Shown piece after piece: positions 28,491 through 38,841 of a DNA stretch of 64,000 nt. Each line of letters opens with the position of its first letter. Position 1 is the first letter of the stretch. The notes beneath the pieces were generated by a model, which had not been told where the DNA came from, made no database searches, and saw only the letters and a list, made by a program, of their open reading frames with translations. The DNA is from Sphingomonas sp. Y38-1Y. GTDB taxonomy: Bacteria > Pseudomonadota > Alphaproteobacteria > Sphingomonadales > Sphingomonadaceae. The position numbers were made by a program, and so were the translations under genes. Location: positions 3,520,901 to 3,584,900 of the forward strand of contig NZ_CP135916.1 in assembly GCF_032391395.1 (NCBI RefSeq), in the 5' to 3' direction.

Positions 28491-28577
28491 GGCACGTGCT
28501 TCGACAGGCTCAGCACGAACGGTTGGGGGTGCGCCGTCTATCCCCGTTCGTCCTGAGCTCGTCGAAGGACGTGCCTC
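28491..28577. repeat. Palindromic repeat, GTTCGNNCTGAGC type
   Basis: Inverted arms: CACGTGCTTCGACAGGCTCA on the left and TGAGCTCGTCGAAGGACGTG on the right, around a 45-bp centre. Orientation is outward relative to 2611-2679. It lies between convergent genes and may serve as a bidirectional terminator. Confidence 0.75.
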
Positions 28578-28597
28578 AAGCGCCCTGACGGGTCAGG

Positions 28598-29983
28598 TCA
28601 GGAGCCGGACGGTAGCCAAAGCCGGAACCGCTCCGACACCGGCACCCGACGCCACCCCTGCCCTTTCGCCCAAGCCTCCATCTGCCGTTCAAGCGCATCG
28701 TCGCCGCTGGTCCACTTGCCCTCACCCCCGACGAGGATCGCCGCTGGCGGGCGCGTCCCAAACTGTGCCGCGAGGGTCCGCGGCGTAACCACCCGGCGCG
28801 GCACTTCGTCGTCCGCCAGCAGAAACCGCCGGATGCGCCAGGCGAAGGGCCCGGTCGCGAACCGCGGATCGGGATTGGCCACGAACTGCGGCGACAGCGT
28901 CGCGATCTCGCCGTTCTCGCCGTCCAGCGCCGCCGCGATCGCCGTCCGCTCCTGCATCGCGGCGACGATGCCCGTGCCGCCGAACAAAGCGATGAGACTT
29001 GGCGCCAGCCCCGCTACGACGAACACCGCCGCTGCGATCCGCAAACCCCGCCCCGCCGGTCGCCGCTCGATCGCCAGCGCCGCGAGCACGAACAGCGGCG
29101 GCAACGTGGGCAGCAAATATTGCCGCCACGTCGGCTCCGGCAGCAGCGCCGCGACCAGCCCTGCCCCAGCAAGCCACACCCACGGCCCCCGCCCAACCCG
29201 CTCACGCACGACCAAGAACGTCGCGATGAGCGCAGGCCCGAGCGCCAGGAACTTGAGCGTGTCGATCGCTTTCGCCGCCAGCGACAGCTTCCACGGTCGA
29301 TCGGCATAATAATCGGCCGGCGCCTGCGCGGGAAAGGTCAGCACGCCGAACACGAAATCGGCGGGCGCCAGCCACCACAGCCACAGCACCACCGCCGCGG
29401 GCAGCACCGCCCCGGCGGCGACCCAGCCCGGTCGCTCGCGCCGATCCAGCAGCGTCCAGACCCCGTACGCCGCGGCAGGCAGTGCATAGCTCACCTTCGC
29501 CGCCGCCGCGCCCGCCAGCAGCAGCCCCGCCACGAACCGACGCGCGCGGGTCGGCGGTCCCGCAATCAGCACCATCGCACCCGCCAGCATCGCCGCGGGC
29601 AGCGCGTCGTTGCGCGCCATCGCCGCGCTGAACAAGAGGATGTCGCACGCCGTAAAGCCCAGCGCCGCGATCAGCGCCGCGCGCTCGCCCGCCGCGGCCC
29701 GCCGCGCCACCACGAACGTCGCCGCCACCGCCGCCCAGCCGAGCAGCGCGTTGAGGAGGCGGAGCGCCGGCCAGGTCCACGCCCCCGCCAGCGCCGCCAC
29801 CGGCGCGAACAACAGCGGCTGGAGCGGCGTCTGGAGATAGGCATAGTCGCGATACGGCAGCAGCCCCTTGGCGCTCAGCACCGCGGCGGCGACATACTGG
29901 CTCTCGTCATGATCGATCGGCCGCGCCAGCGCGAGCGCGAGCAGCAGGACCAGCAGCAGCGACAGGATCGGCCAGGGACGCAC
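28598..29983 (-). CDS. GT39/ArnT-like membrane glycosyltransferase
   Basis: A 461-residue protein with about eleven transmembrane helices. The first periplasmic loop has ARPIDHDESQYVAAA, whose DHDES acidic motif matches the catalytic loop of lipid-dependent glycosyltransferases of the GT-C fold (PMT/ArnT). A soluble C-terminal part follows residue 370. It would move a sugar from a polyprenyl phosphate donor in the periplasm. It is convergent with the GT4 operon and probably belongs to the same glycan system. Confidence 0.78.
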   Translation of the reverse strand: MRPWPILSLLLVLLLALALARPIDHDESQYVAAAVLSAKGLLPYRDYAYLQTPLQPLLFAPVAALAGAWTWPALRLLNALLGWAAVAATFVVARRAAAGERAALIAALGFTACDILLFSAAMARNDALPAAMLAGAMVLIAGPPTRARRFVAGLLLAGAAAAKVSYALPAAAYGVWTLLDRRERPGWVAAGAVLPAAVVLWLWWLAPADFVFGVLTFPAQAPADYYADRPWKLSLAAKAIDTLKFLALGPALIATFLVVRERVGRGPWVWLAGAGLVAALLPEPTWRQYLLPTLPPLFVLAALAIERRPAGRGLRIAAAVFVVAGLAPSLIALFGGTGIVAAMQERTAIAAALDGENGEIATLSPQFVANPDPRFATGPFAWRIRRFLLADDEVPRRVVTPRTLAAQFGTRPPAAILVGGEGKWTSGDDALERQMEAWAKGQGWRRVPVSERFRLWLPSGS

Positions 29984-30065
29984 CGCCGCGTCTTAGCCAC
30001 CGTGTAATGCAGACGCCACATGCGCGCGCCAAGGCGGCGTCCAGAACCAAAAAGGGGGCACGCAC

Positions 30066-31694
30066 ATGACCATCCGCATCGATCGCCGCTCGCTGATCGT
30101 CACCGGCACGCTGGGGCTCGGCGCCTTCGCGCTGCCCGGCTTCGCGCGTCAGGCGAACATCACCCAGGCGAAAGGCTTCAGCCACGGCGTCGCCAGCGGC
30201 GAACCTGGTGCTGACTCGATGCTCCTCTGGACCCGATACGTCCCCGCGGGCGGCGACGCGGCCAAGGTGAAGGTCGAGATCGCCGAGACGCCCGACTTCG
30301 CGCGCGTCGTCGCGGGCGGCGAGATGACGACGGGCCCTTGGCGCGACCACACCGTCAAGATCGCGGTCGAAGGGCTGAAGCGCGGCACCCGCTACCATTA
30401 CCGCTTCATCGCGCCCGACGGCAGCCGCTCGCCCGTGGGACGGACCAAGACGCTGCCCGATGGCCCGGCGCGCAGCTTCAAGGCGGCGATCTTCTCCTGC
30501 TCGAATTACGGCTTCGGCTTCTTCAACGCCTATGCCCATGCCGCGGCGCGCGAGGACTACGACCTCGCCATCCATCTCGGCGACTACATCTACGAATACG
30601 CGCCGGCCAACTATCCGGCGAAGGAAGACGTCGTCGCCAACCGCGTGCCGCTTCCGTTCAAGGAGATCGTCGCGCTCGCCGACTATCGCCTGCGCTATGC
30701 CAGCTATCGCGCCGATCCCGACCTGATGGCGCTGCATGCGGCGATGCCGATGGTGGTGCAGTGGGACGATCACGAATCGGCCAATGATTCGTGGGAAGGC
30801 GGTGCCCAGAACCATTCGCCCGACGAAGGCGAATGGAGCACCCGCCGCAACGCCGCGGTCCAGGCTTACCGCGAATGGATGCCGGTCAGCGAGGAGCCGT
30901 GGAAGGCCTATGCGATCGGCGACCTCGCCACGCTCTATCGCACGGAGACGCGGCTGTTCGCCCGCTCGCAGCCGCCCGAACTCGCGCCCCTGTTCCTGAA
31001 GGGCGGCGATCCGGTGCCCGCGCTCAAGGCGTTCCGCGATGGTCCCTGGCAGGACCCGGCGGTGACGATGATGGGCACCGAGCAGGAGGGCTGGCTGGAC
31101 GCCGCGATGGCCGCGTCGGTGCGCGGCGGCACGCGCTGGCAGGTGGTCGGCTTCGGCACGATCATGGGCAACACCCGCGCGCCGGAGGAAGCGCTGGGCT
31201 GGATCAAGGCGGATGCGCCCGCCCGGACGCAGGCCTATGTGAAGGCGGGCGTCACCGCCAGCCGGCTCGGCCTGCCGTCGAACCTCGACAATTGGGGTGG
31301 CTACCCGGCGGCGCGCGCGCGTTTCCTCAAGTCCGCGCAGGCGCATGGCGGCAGCACGATCGTCATCGCCGGCGACAGCCACAATGCCTGGGCCTACGAC
31401 CTGGCGCAGGACGACCGCCCTGCCGCGGTCGAATTCGCGGGTCAGGGCGTGACCTCTCCCGGCTATGAAAGCGCGATCGGCATCGATCCCAAGCGTGTCG
31501 CCACGGCGATGGTCGCGGCGAACCCGGAACTCAAATGGTGCGACACCTCGCGCCGCGGCTACATGGCGCTGACGCTCACGCCGGATGCGGCGACCAACGA
31601 GTGGCTGTTCGTCGACACCATCCGAAAGCGGCGTGCGACGGCCAGCGTGGGACACAAGGCGACGGTGACGCGCGGCCGGAACGTCATGGCGTAA
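30066..31694 (+). CDS. phoD: Alkaline phosphatase D (PhoD-like)
   Basis: A 542-residue Tat-exported metallophosphatase. The twin-arginine signal is DRRSLIVTGTLGLGAFAL. The metal-binding Asp lies in LAIHLGDYIYEY, followed by VVQWDDHESANDSW and, near the end, IVIAGDSHNAW. The PhoD N-terminal domain (GVASGEPGADSMLLWTRY) is present. It releases phosphate from phosphodiesters or monoesters in the periplasm. No Pho box was identified by eye. Confidence 0.93.
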   Translation: MTIRIDRRSLIVTGTLGLGAFALPGFARQANITQAKGFSHGVASGEPGADSMLLWTRYVPAGGDAAKVKVEIAETPDFARVVAGGEMTTGPWRDHTVKIAVEGLKRGTRYHYRFIAPDGSRSPVGRTKTLPDGPARSFKAAIFSCSNYGFGFFNAYAHAAAREDYDLAIHLGDYIYEYAPANYPAKEDVVANRVPLPFKEIVALADYRLRYASYRADPDLMALHAAMPMVVQWDDHESANDSWEGGAQNHSPDEGEWSTRRNAAVQAYREWMPVSEEPWKAYAIGDLATLYRTETRLFARSQPPELAPLFLKGGDPVPALKAFRDGPWQDPAVTMMGTEQEGWLDAAMAASVRGGTRWQVVGFGTIMGNTRAPEEALGWIKADAPARTQAYVKAGVTASRLGLPSNLDNWGGYPAARARFLKSAQAHGGSTIVIAGDSHNAWAYDLAQDDRPAAVEFAGQGVTSPGYESAIGIDPKRVATAMVAANPELKWCDTSRRGYMALTLTPDAATNEWLFVDTIRKRRATASVGHKATVTRGRNVMA

Positions 31695-31704
31695 GCACGA
31701 GAAT

Positions 31705-31803
31705 GTGCCCCGGCGAAGGCCGGGGCCCATCCACGGAACGCTGCTGGCAGCGCGAAACAATCAAGGCCTTCCCGACTGGGCCCCGGCCTACGCCGGGGCA
31801 CAA
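31705..31803. repeat. Palindromic repeat, CCCCGGCG type
   Basis: Arms TGCCCCGGCGAAGGCCGGGG and CCCCGGCCTACGCCGGGGCA pair with a few mismatches. The middle carries GAAGGCC-type symmetry. It lies between the convergent phoD and TonB receptor genes and can act as their terminator. It is nearly the same as 43187-43293. Confidence 0.75.
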
Positions 31804-31806
31804 GCA

Positions 31807-34104
31807 TCAGAAGCGGTAGCCCACCGACGCGCCCCATTCCCTCGGCCGCCCATAGCTCACCTCGGCCAGCCCGAACGCCGGGCTGGCATTGCCCGAGACC
31901 AGGTACAGCGTGTCGGTCAGGTTGGTGCCGAACACCGACAGCGTGATCGCCTCGCCGGGCAAGGTGTAGGACAGCCGCGCGTTGACCAGCGCATAGCCGT
32001 CGTCGGTAATGATCGGCGTGTTCGCGACATCGTGGAAGGTGCGGCTGAAATAGCTGACATCGCCGCGCAGCGACGCCTTGCCGCCGGCGATCTCGCGGCT
32101 CGCCTCGAACCCGGCGGTGGCGGTCACCTCGGGCGCCTTCACGAACTTGCTGTTGGTGGTGATCGGCAGGATCTGGGTCGGCCCCAGCCCCTGCCCGACC
32201 TCGGTATAGCGCGCACGCAGCAGGCCGAGCGACGCGTTGGCGCTGAACCAGTCGGCCGGGCGCGCGACGAACTCCGCCTCGACGCCCTCGACACGGCCCC
32301 GCGCGGCATTGGCGACGAAGTTGAACGGCGTCTGGTTCACGGTGAGCTGGATGTCGTTGTAATCGCCGCGGAACACCGCGACGTTGGCGGTAAGCTCGCG
32401 GTTTGCCGTCTCCGCCTTGATGCCGAGTTCATAGCTGTCGAGCGTCTCGGGATCGTAGCGCGTCACCTCGTCGTTGGTGACGAGCGGACGGCCGTTGAAC
32501 CCGCCCTGCTTGAACCCCTGCGAATAGCTCGCATAGACCAGCACCGTCGGCGACAGCTTCCAGTTGACGCCGATCCGCGGGGTGAAGTCGTCGAACGTGT
32601 CCGATCGCGTCACGTCGATGAAGGTGACGTTGTCGCGCTGGCGCACGACGAACGTGCGGAACGTCTTCTTGTCCGAGCTGTATCGGCCGCCGAGCTCGAT
32701 CGAGAAATCGGGAAAGATCTCGAAGCTCGCCTGCGCGAAGACGGCATAGCTTTCGTTGTTGGTGAAGTTGTTGGGGAACGCCGCCGGGCTGAACGGCGGC
32801 GGCAGCGGCGGGTTGAGCCCGACCGCCAGGTCCGCACGGGCCAGATCCTGCGCCTTTTCCTTGAAGTAGAAGCCACCGAGCACGAAGGTCAGGCGATCGT
32901 CCAGCAGGTTGCCGGAGAGCTGCACTTCCTGGCTGAACTGCCACTGGCGATCGTCGTTGCCCGTCTCGCGGAAGGTGAAGGGCGTGTTGTCGCCGTCGCG
33001 ATTGAAGATCGCGTGCATGTCCCGATAGGCGCTGATCGACTTGAAGGTCAGCCCTTCGGCAAAGTCCCAGGCGATCGTGCCCTGCACGCCCCACAGGTCG
33101 AGGTCGTTGCGGTTCGGCCCGCCCGCCCAGGTGGTGAAGGGGTCGTCGGTGATGAAGCTGGGGTTGAGCGTCGGCAGGCCGTTGGGCGCGATGATGCCGC
33201 GCCCCGGCGCCACGAAACGGTTGTAGTTGGCCAGGAACGGCACGCCGGTGATCCCCGGCACGTTGCCGACCGCGAGCAGCTTGCTCGGCGCGCTGTTCTC
33301 CCGCGCGCGGGTATAGTCGCCGCCGATGTCGATCGTCAGATTGTCGCTCGGCTGGAGGCGCAGCTTGGCGCGGATCATGTCGGAATTGCGGTTGCCCAGC
33401 GTGCCGCCGTCGAACAGCCGCGTGACATAGCCGTCGCGGTTGAGCGTCGCGCCCGAGATGCGCAGCGCCGCCATGTCGCCGAGCGGGATGTTGATCGCGC
33501 CCTTCACGTCGACGCGGTCGAAGCTGCCCGTGGTCGCCTCGATCCGCCCCGACCATTCGCCGATCTCCGGCGCAGCGGTGGTGATGAGCACCGCGCCGCC
33601 GATCGTGTTGCGCCCGAACAGCGTGCCCTGCGGCCCGCGCAGCACCTGGACGCTGGCGATGTCGACCGCGTCCATGATCCCGCCGATCGAGCGGGCGTAA
33701 TAGACGTCGTCGACATAGAAGCCGACGCCGGGGTCGGAGAAGATCGCGAAGTCGTTCTGGCCGACGCCGCGCACGAACACCGTGGCGTTGTAATTGCCGC
33801 CCGACAGCGCGGCGGCACCGTCGAAACGGATGTTGGGCGTGTACCGCGCCACCTGGTCCAGCGTGTCGATGCCGCGCGCGGTCAGCGCCTCGCCGCTCAG
33901 CGCGGTGATCGCGACGGGCACGTCCTGAAGCCGTTCGGTCGTGCGGCGGGCGGTGACGAGGATGTCGTCCCCCGGCGTCTCGGCCGCGGCATCCTGCGCC
34001 GGTGCCGCGATCTCGCTACCCTGATCCTGAGCGTGTGCAGGCGCCGCCAGCGCCATCAGTCCCGCGCCCGACACGAGTGCAAAACGGAGCTTCCCCGTCA
34101 TCAT
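31807..34104 (-). CDS. TonB-dependent outer-membrane receptor
   Basis: A 765-residue receptor. The signal peptide ends near ALAAPAHAQ; the plug begins DDILVTARRTTERLQDVPVA (about residue 45) and the barrel ends with GYRF, the terminal aromatic expected by the BAM machinery. Its length and the ERLQDVPVAITAL plug start match the sphingomonad receptors often involved in uptake of aromatic or sugar compounds. The ligand is unknown. It is divergent from the MetE-like gene, suggesting common control. Confidence 0.93.
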   Translation of the reverse strand: MMTGKLRFALVSGAGLMALAAPAHAQDQGSEIAAPAQDAAAETPGDDILVTARRTTERLQDVPVAITALSGEALTARGIDTLDQVARYTPNIRFDGAAALSGGNYNATVFVRGVGQNDFAIFSDPGVGFYVDDVYYARSIGGIMDAVDIASVQVLRGPQGTLFGRNTIGGAVLITTAAPEIGEWSGRIEATTGSFDRVDVKGAINIPLGDMAALRISGATLNRDGYVTRLFDGGTLGNRNSDMIRAKLRLQPSDNLTIDIGGDYTRARENSAPSKLLAVGNVPGITGVPFLANYNRFVAPGRGIIAPNGLPTLNPSFITDDPFTTWAGGPNRNDLDLWGVQGTIAWDFAEGLTFKSISAYRDMHAIFNRDGDNTPFTFRETGNDDRQWQFSQEVQLSGNLLDDRLTFVLGGFYFKEKAQDLARADLAVGLNPPLPPPFSPAAFPNNFTNNESYAVFAQASFEIFPDFSIELGGRYSSDKKTFRTFVVRQRDNVTFIDVTRSDTFDDFTPRIGVNWKLSPTVLVYASYSQGFKQGGFNGRPLVTNDEVTRYDPETLDSYELGIKAETANRELTANVAVFRGDYNDIQLTVNQTPFNFVANAARGRVEGVEAEFVARPADWFSANASLGLLRARYTEVGQGLGPTQILPITTNSKFVKAPEVTATAGFEASREIAGGKASLRGDVSYFSRTFHDVANTPIITDDGYALVNARLSYTLPGEAITLSVFGTNLTDTLYLVSGNASPAFGLAEVSYGRPREWGASVGYRF

Positions 34105-34141
34105 CCATCTCCCCTGCCGCGGCCTCTATTCAGGACCGTCG

Positions 34142-34204
34142 ATGCGAAGACTGTAGTAGCTGCCAACAATAAGCAAGTCGTCTTTGCGAGATTGAACTTC
34201 GCAT
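34142..34204. promoter_or_regulatory. Divergent promoter region with 8-bp inverted repeat
   Basis: ATGCGAAG at 34142-34149 is the exact complement of CTTCGCAT at 34197-34204, 47 bp apart, within the AT-richer divergent space between the receptor and the MetE-like gene. It may be two half sites of one regulator; chance is possible. Confidence 0.3.
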
Positions 34205-34246
34205 ATGCGAGCCGTACAGCCCGGCGAAGGAAGAAGGAGGGATTTC

Positions 34247-35374
34247 ATGACCATCGCGACCACGCATGTCGGCAGCCTGCCGCGGGGCGACGCCCTCACC
34301 CCGCTCCTTCTCGCGCGCGATCACGGCGAGCCCTACGATCCCGACGCCTTCGACTCGGCAGTGCAAGCGGCGGTCGATGACGCCGTTGTGCGCCAGGTCG
34401 AAGCGGGCGTGACGGTCGTCAGCGACGGCGAACTCGGCAAGGTCGGCTACTCCACGTACATGATCGAGCGGCTGTCGGGGTTCGGCGGCCATACCGATCG
34501 CAAGCCCGCCGCCGACCTGGCACCGCTGCCCGAGCTTCGCGCCAAGCTCGCGCACATCATGGGCTCGCAGGAATTCACCCGCGCCTCATGCATCGGCGAC
34601 GTGCGGCTGATCGACCTCCAGCCGCTTCACGACGACATCCGCCGGTTCGAGGCCGCGCTGTCCAAGCTGCCCAGCCGCCCGCATGCGTTCATGAACGCCG
34701 CGTCGCCAGGGCTCATCACCGCCTTTCAGGTCAACCGCCACTATGCCAGCCACGAGGCGTATCTCGCCGACCTCGTGACCGCGATGACGCCGGAATATCA
34801 GGCGATCGTCGATGCCGGGTTCGAGCTTCAGCTCGACTGTCCCGACCTCGCCATGTCGCGGCATACCGGGTACCAGGAGATGGACGAGGCCGACTTCCTC
34901 AAGGTGATCGAGGCGAATGTCGAGGCGCTGAATGCCGCCACCGCCGGCATCGACCCCGCCAAGCTGCGCATGCATGTCTGCTGGGGCAATTACGAGGGGC
35001 CGCACGACCACGACATCCCGCTCGAGCGGATCATCGACATCGTGCTCAAGGCGCGGCCTGCGACCATCCTGTTCGAGGCGGCCAATCCTCGGCACGAGCA
35101 TGAGTGGAAGGTGTGGGCGGCGGCGGGCGTGCCCGACGACAAGGTGCTGGCGCCCGGCCTGATCGACACCTGCTCCAACTATCTCGAGCATCCAGAACTG
35201 ATCGCGCAGCGCATCGAGCGGTTCGCCGCGATCGTCGGCAAGGACCGCGTGGTGGCGAGCACCGATTGCGGCTTCGGCACGTTCGCGGGTTACGGCAAGA
35301 TCGACCCGGCGATCACCTGGAAGAAGCTGGCCGCCCTGCGCGAAGGCGCGGATATCGCCGACGCGCGGATCTGA
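34247..35374 (+). CDS. MetE-like cobalamin-independent methyltransferase family protein
   Basis: A 375-residue protein equivalent to the C-terminal catalytic domain of MetE. Predicted zinc ligands are His243 and Cys245 (RMHVCWGN), Glu277 (ILFEAANP) and Cys341 (STDCGFGTF). It lacks the N-terminal MetE domain, so it is not a normal methionine synthase. Related short proteins transfer or cleave methyl or alkyl groups on thiols. A strong AAGAAGGAGG lies 7 bp before the ATG. It is divergent from a TonB receptor. Substrate unknown. Confidence 0.85.
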   Translation: MTIATTHVGSLPRGDALTPLLLARDHGEPYDPDAFDSAVQAAVDDAVVRQVEAGVTVVSDGELGKVGYSTYMIERLSGFGGHTDRKPAADLAPLPELRAKLAHIMGSQEFTRASCIGDVRLIDLQPLHDDIRRFEAALSKLPSRPHAFMNAASPGLITAFQVNRHYASHEAYLADLVTAMTPEYQAIVDAGFELQLDCPDLAMSRHTGYQEMDEADFLKVIEANVEALNAATAGIDPAKLRMHVCWGNYEGPHDHDIPLERIIDIVLKARPATILFEAANPRHEHEWKVWAAAGVPDDKVLAPGLIDTCSNYLEHPELIAQRIERFAAIVGKDRVVASTDCGFGTFAGYGKIDPAITWKKLAALREGADIADARI

Positions 35375-35381
35375 TCCGCCG

Positions 35382-35485
35382 TCCGTTCGTGCTGAGTAGG
35401 GGCTGAGCCTGGCGAAGACCCGTATCGAAGCACCCTTCGATACGCTGCTTCGACTTCGCTCAGCCCCTACTCAGCACGAGCGGAT
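35382..35485. repeat. Long palindromic repeat, GTTCG/GAGTAGGGG type
   Basis: The outer arms TCCGTTCGTGCTGAGTAGGG and CCCTACTCAGCACGAGCGGA are nearly exact complements. The inner arms GTATCGAAG and CTTCGATAC are perfect. It separates the convergent MetE-like and MacB permease genes. Confidence 0.8.
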
Positions 35486-35487
35486 AG

Positions 35488-36695
<1,208 letters not shown>

Positions 36696-36696
<1 letters not shown>

Positions 36697-37430
36697 CAGA
36701 CCGCCGCGCCTTGTTGATGGTTCTGGTCGATGCGCTCGACCAAGCCGTCCTTGAAGTGGACGACGGTGTGCGCGAACGCGGCCATGTCGGGTTCGTGGGT
36801 GACCATCAGCACGGTGATGCCGCTCGCCTGGTTGAGGTCGGTGAGCAGCTCCATGATCTCCACCGACCGCTCGCTGTCGAGGTTGCCGGTGGGCTCGTCG
36901 GCGAGCAGCACGTCGGGGCTGGTCACGATCGCGCGGGCGATCGCGACGCGCTGCTGCTGGCCGCCCGACAGCTCGGCGGGCGTGTGGTCCCACCATTTGG
37001 CCAGGCCGACTTTCTCCAGCGCCGCCATGCCGCGCTCGCGGCGCAGCTTCTTGTCCTCGCCGCGATAGAGGAGCGGCAGCTCGACATTCTCGAGCGCGCT
37101 CGTCCGGCTCAGCAGGTTGAAGCCCTGGAACACGAAACCGAGATACTTGCGGCGAAGCAACGCGCGCTGGTCGCGGTCCAGCGTCTCGACATGCACGCCC
37201 TTGAACAGGAAGGTCCCGCCGGTCGGCACGTCGAGGCAGCCGAGGATGTTCATCGTCGTCGACTTGCCCGATCCCGACGGGCCCATGACGGCGACGAAAT
37301 CTCCCTTGGCGATGTCGAGGTCGACCCCCTTCAGCGCCTGAAACGCCGTCGGACCGTCGCCATAGATCTTGGTGACGCCGTGCAGGTGGATGATCGGATC
37401 AGCTGCCACGCTGACCCCCACCGCCTGCAC
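36696..37430 (-). CDS. MacB/LolD-type ABC transporter ATPase
   Basis: A 244-residue ATPase. Walker A is GPSGSGKST, the signature is [12 protein letters not shown] and Walker B is [12 protein letters not shown]. It powers the separate permease encoded next. The start at 37430 makes a 32-bp overlap with the MacA-like gene; GTG codons at 37415 or 37409 are equally plausible and would shorten the protein by 5 to 7 residues. Confidence 0.9.
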
Positions 37431-38838
37431 CGCCGCCGCCCTGGCGACCCTGGCCGCCCTTCTTGCTCAGCTGGCCGCCCGTCTTGCGGGCATTGTCGCC
37501 GGCAAGCTGGCCGGTGACGATCTTCATGCCCGGGCGAAGGCCGCCCGACAGGATCTCCGTCACCTGGCCGTCGCTCTCGCCCACCGTCACCCGGACCGGC
37601 TGGGGCGTGCCGTCGTCGCCCAGGATGTAGACGGTCTGCTGCGAACCGCGGCCGATCGTCGCGCTGCGCTCGCCGCCGCCACCGCCGCCGCGGCGCCGAC
37701 GCGGCCCGGGGACGATCTGGCTGGCAAGCCCGCCCTTGCTCGCATCCGCCCCCTGCTGACCCGTCGAAGGCTGGAAGCGGAGCGCCGCATTGGGAACGAG
37801 CAGGACGTTCTGCCGCTCGGTCGTGACGATCTCCGCCGTGGCGGTCATGCCGGGGCGCAGGCGCAGCTCGGCATTGGCCACCGACAGCGTCGCGGCATAG
37901 CTAACGACCTGACCCGCGGTCGTGCCCGTCCCGGTGCTGGTCGACGAGGACGAGCTCGCCTCCGAAACCGACAGGTTGGAGCCGACATCGACACGGTTGA
38001 TTGTCGCGGGGAAGCGCTCGCCGGGGAAGGCGTCGACGGTGAAGGTCGCGCGCTGGCCGTTCTTGACGCTGCCGACGTCCGCCTCGTCGATCGCAACCTC
38101 CAGCTCCATCTTGCTGAGATCCTCGGCGATGACGAACAGGGTCGGCGTGTTGAACGACGCGGCGACGGTCTGGCCGGGATCGACCTGACGCGCGAGCACG
38201 ACGCCGTTGACGGGCGAGCGGATGATCGCCCGCTCGCGCTGCGTCTGGCTGGCGGACAGCTGCGCGCGGGCGGCGGCGACGTTCGCCTCCGCGGTGCGCA
38301 CGCCGGCCACGCCGCGCGCGGCGGCGGCGCGCGCGGTGTCGAGCTCGGTCTTGGCCGGCACGCGCCCGCCCGACAGGCGGCTCACCTCCTCGAATCGGGC
38401 AAGCGTCGCGCGCGCTTCGGTCAGCGTCGCCTGTGCCTGCTGGACCGAGGCCTGCTGCGCGGCGAGCTGCGCGCGATTCTGGCTGATCTGGTCGTCGAGC
38501 TGCTCGGGATCGATCAATGCCAGCGCCTGACCGGCGCGGACGCGGTCGTTGACGTCCACGACCACCTGCGTGACCAGGCCCGACAGCTGCGAGCCGACCG
38601 TCACCTGATTGGTGGGGGCAAGCTTGCCCGTCGCCGACACGGTGACTTCCAGATTGCCTTGCCGCGCGGGCACGGTCGCATATTCGGTCTTCTGCTCGCC
38701 GCCGAAGAACGACATCGAGCCCCAGACGAGCAGCACGACGCCCAACGCGATCAGCGCCCATTTGGCATAGCGCTTCCATGCGGGCTGCGCCTTGGTGCCC
38801 AGAAAGGCGTCGATATCGGCGGGGGTCTGGTCGGCCAT
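37399..38838 (-). CDS. macA: MacA-type periplasmic adaptor (HlyD family)
   Basis: A 479-residue membrane-fusion protein. An N-terminal transmembrane helix (about 27-43) is followed by the lipoyl/barrel-sandwich halves (VTVSATGKLAPTNQVTVGSQLSG), an alpha-helical hairpin (about 115-195, Ala/Gln-rich) and beta-barrel domains. A Ser/Thr/Gly-rich insert near residue 300 and a Gly/Arg-rich tail are unusual for the family. It links the ABC transporter to the outer-membrane channel. Confidence 0.9.
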   Translation of the reverse strand: MADQTPADIDAFLGTKAQPAWKRYAKWALIALGVVLLVWGSMSFFGGEQKTEYATVPARQGNLEVTVSATGKLAPTNQVTVGSQLSGLVTQVVVDVNDRVRAGQALALIDPEQLDDQISQNRAQLAAQQASVQQAQATLTEARATLARFEEVSRLSGGRVPAKTELDTARAAAARGVAGVRTAEANVAAARAQLSASQTQRERAIIRSPVNGVVLARQVDPGQTVAASFNTPTLFVIAEDLSKMELEVAIDEADVGSVKNGQRATFTVDAFPGERFPATINRVDVGSNLSVSEASSSSSTSTGTGTTAGQVVSYAATLSVANAELRLRPGMTATAEIVTTERQNVLLVPNAALRFQPSTGQQGADASKGGLASQIVPGPRRRRGGGGGGERSATIGRGSQQTVYILGDDGTPQPVRVTVGESDGQVTEILSGGLRPGMKIVTGQLAGDNARKTGGQLSKKGGQGRQGGGGAGGGGQRGS

Positions 38839-38841
38839 GGC

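Noticed and set aside
34105..34246. Riboswitch before the MetE-like gene
   Set aside because: No SAM, SAH or cobalamin riboswitch core was recognised; only a short inverted repeat is present.
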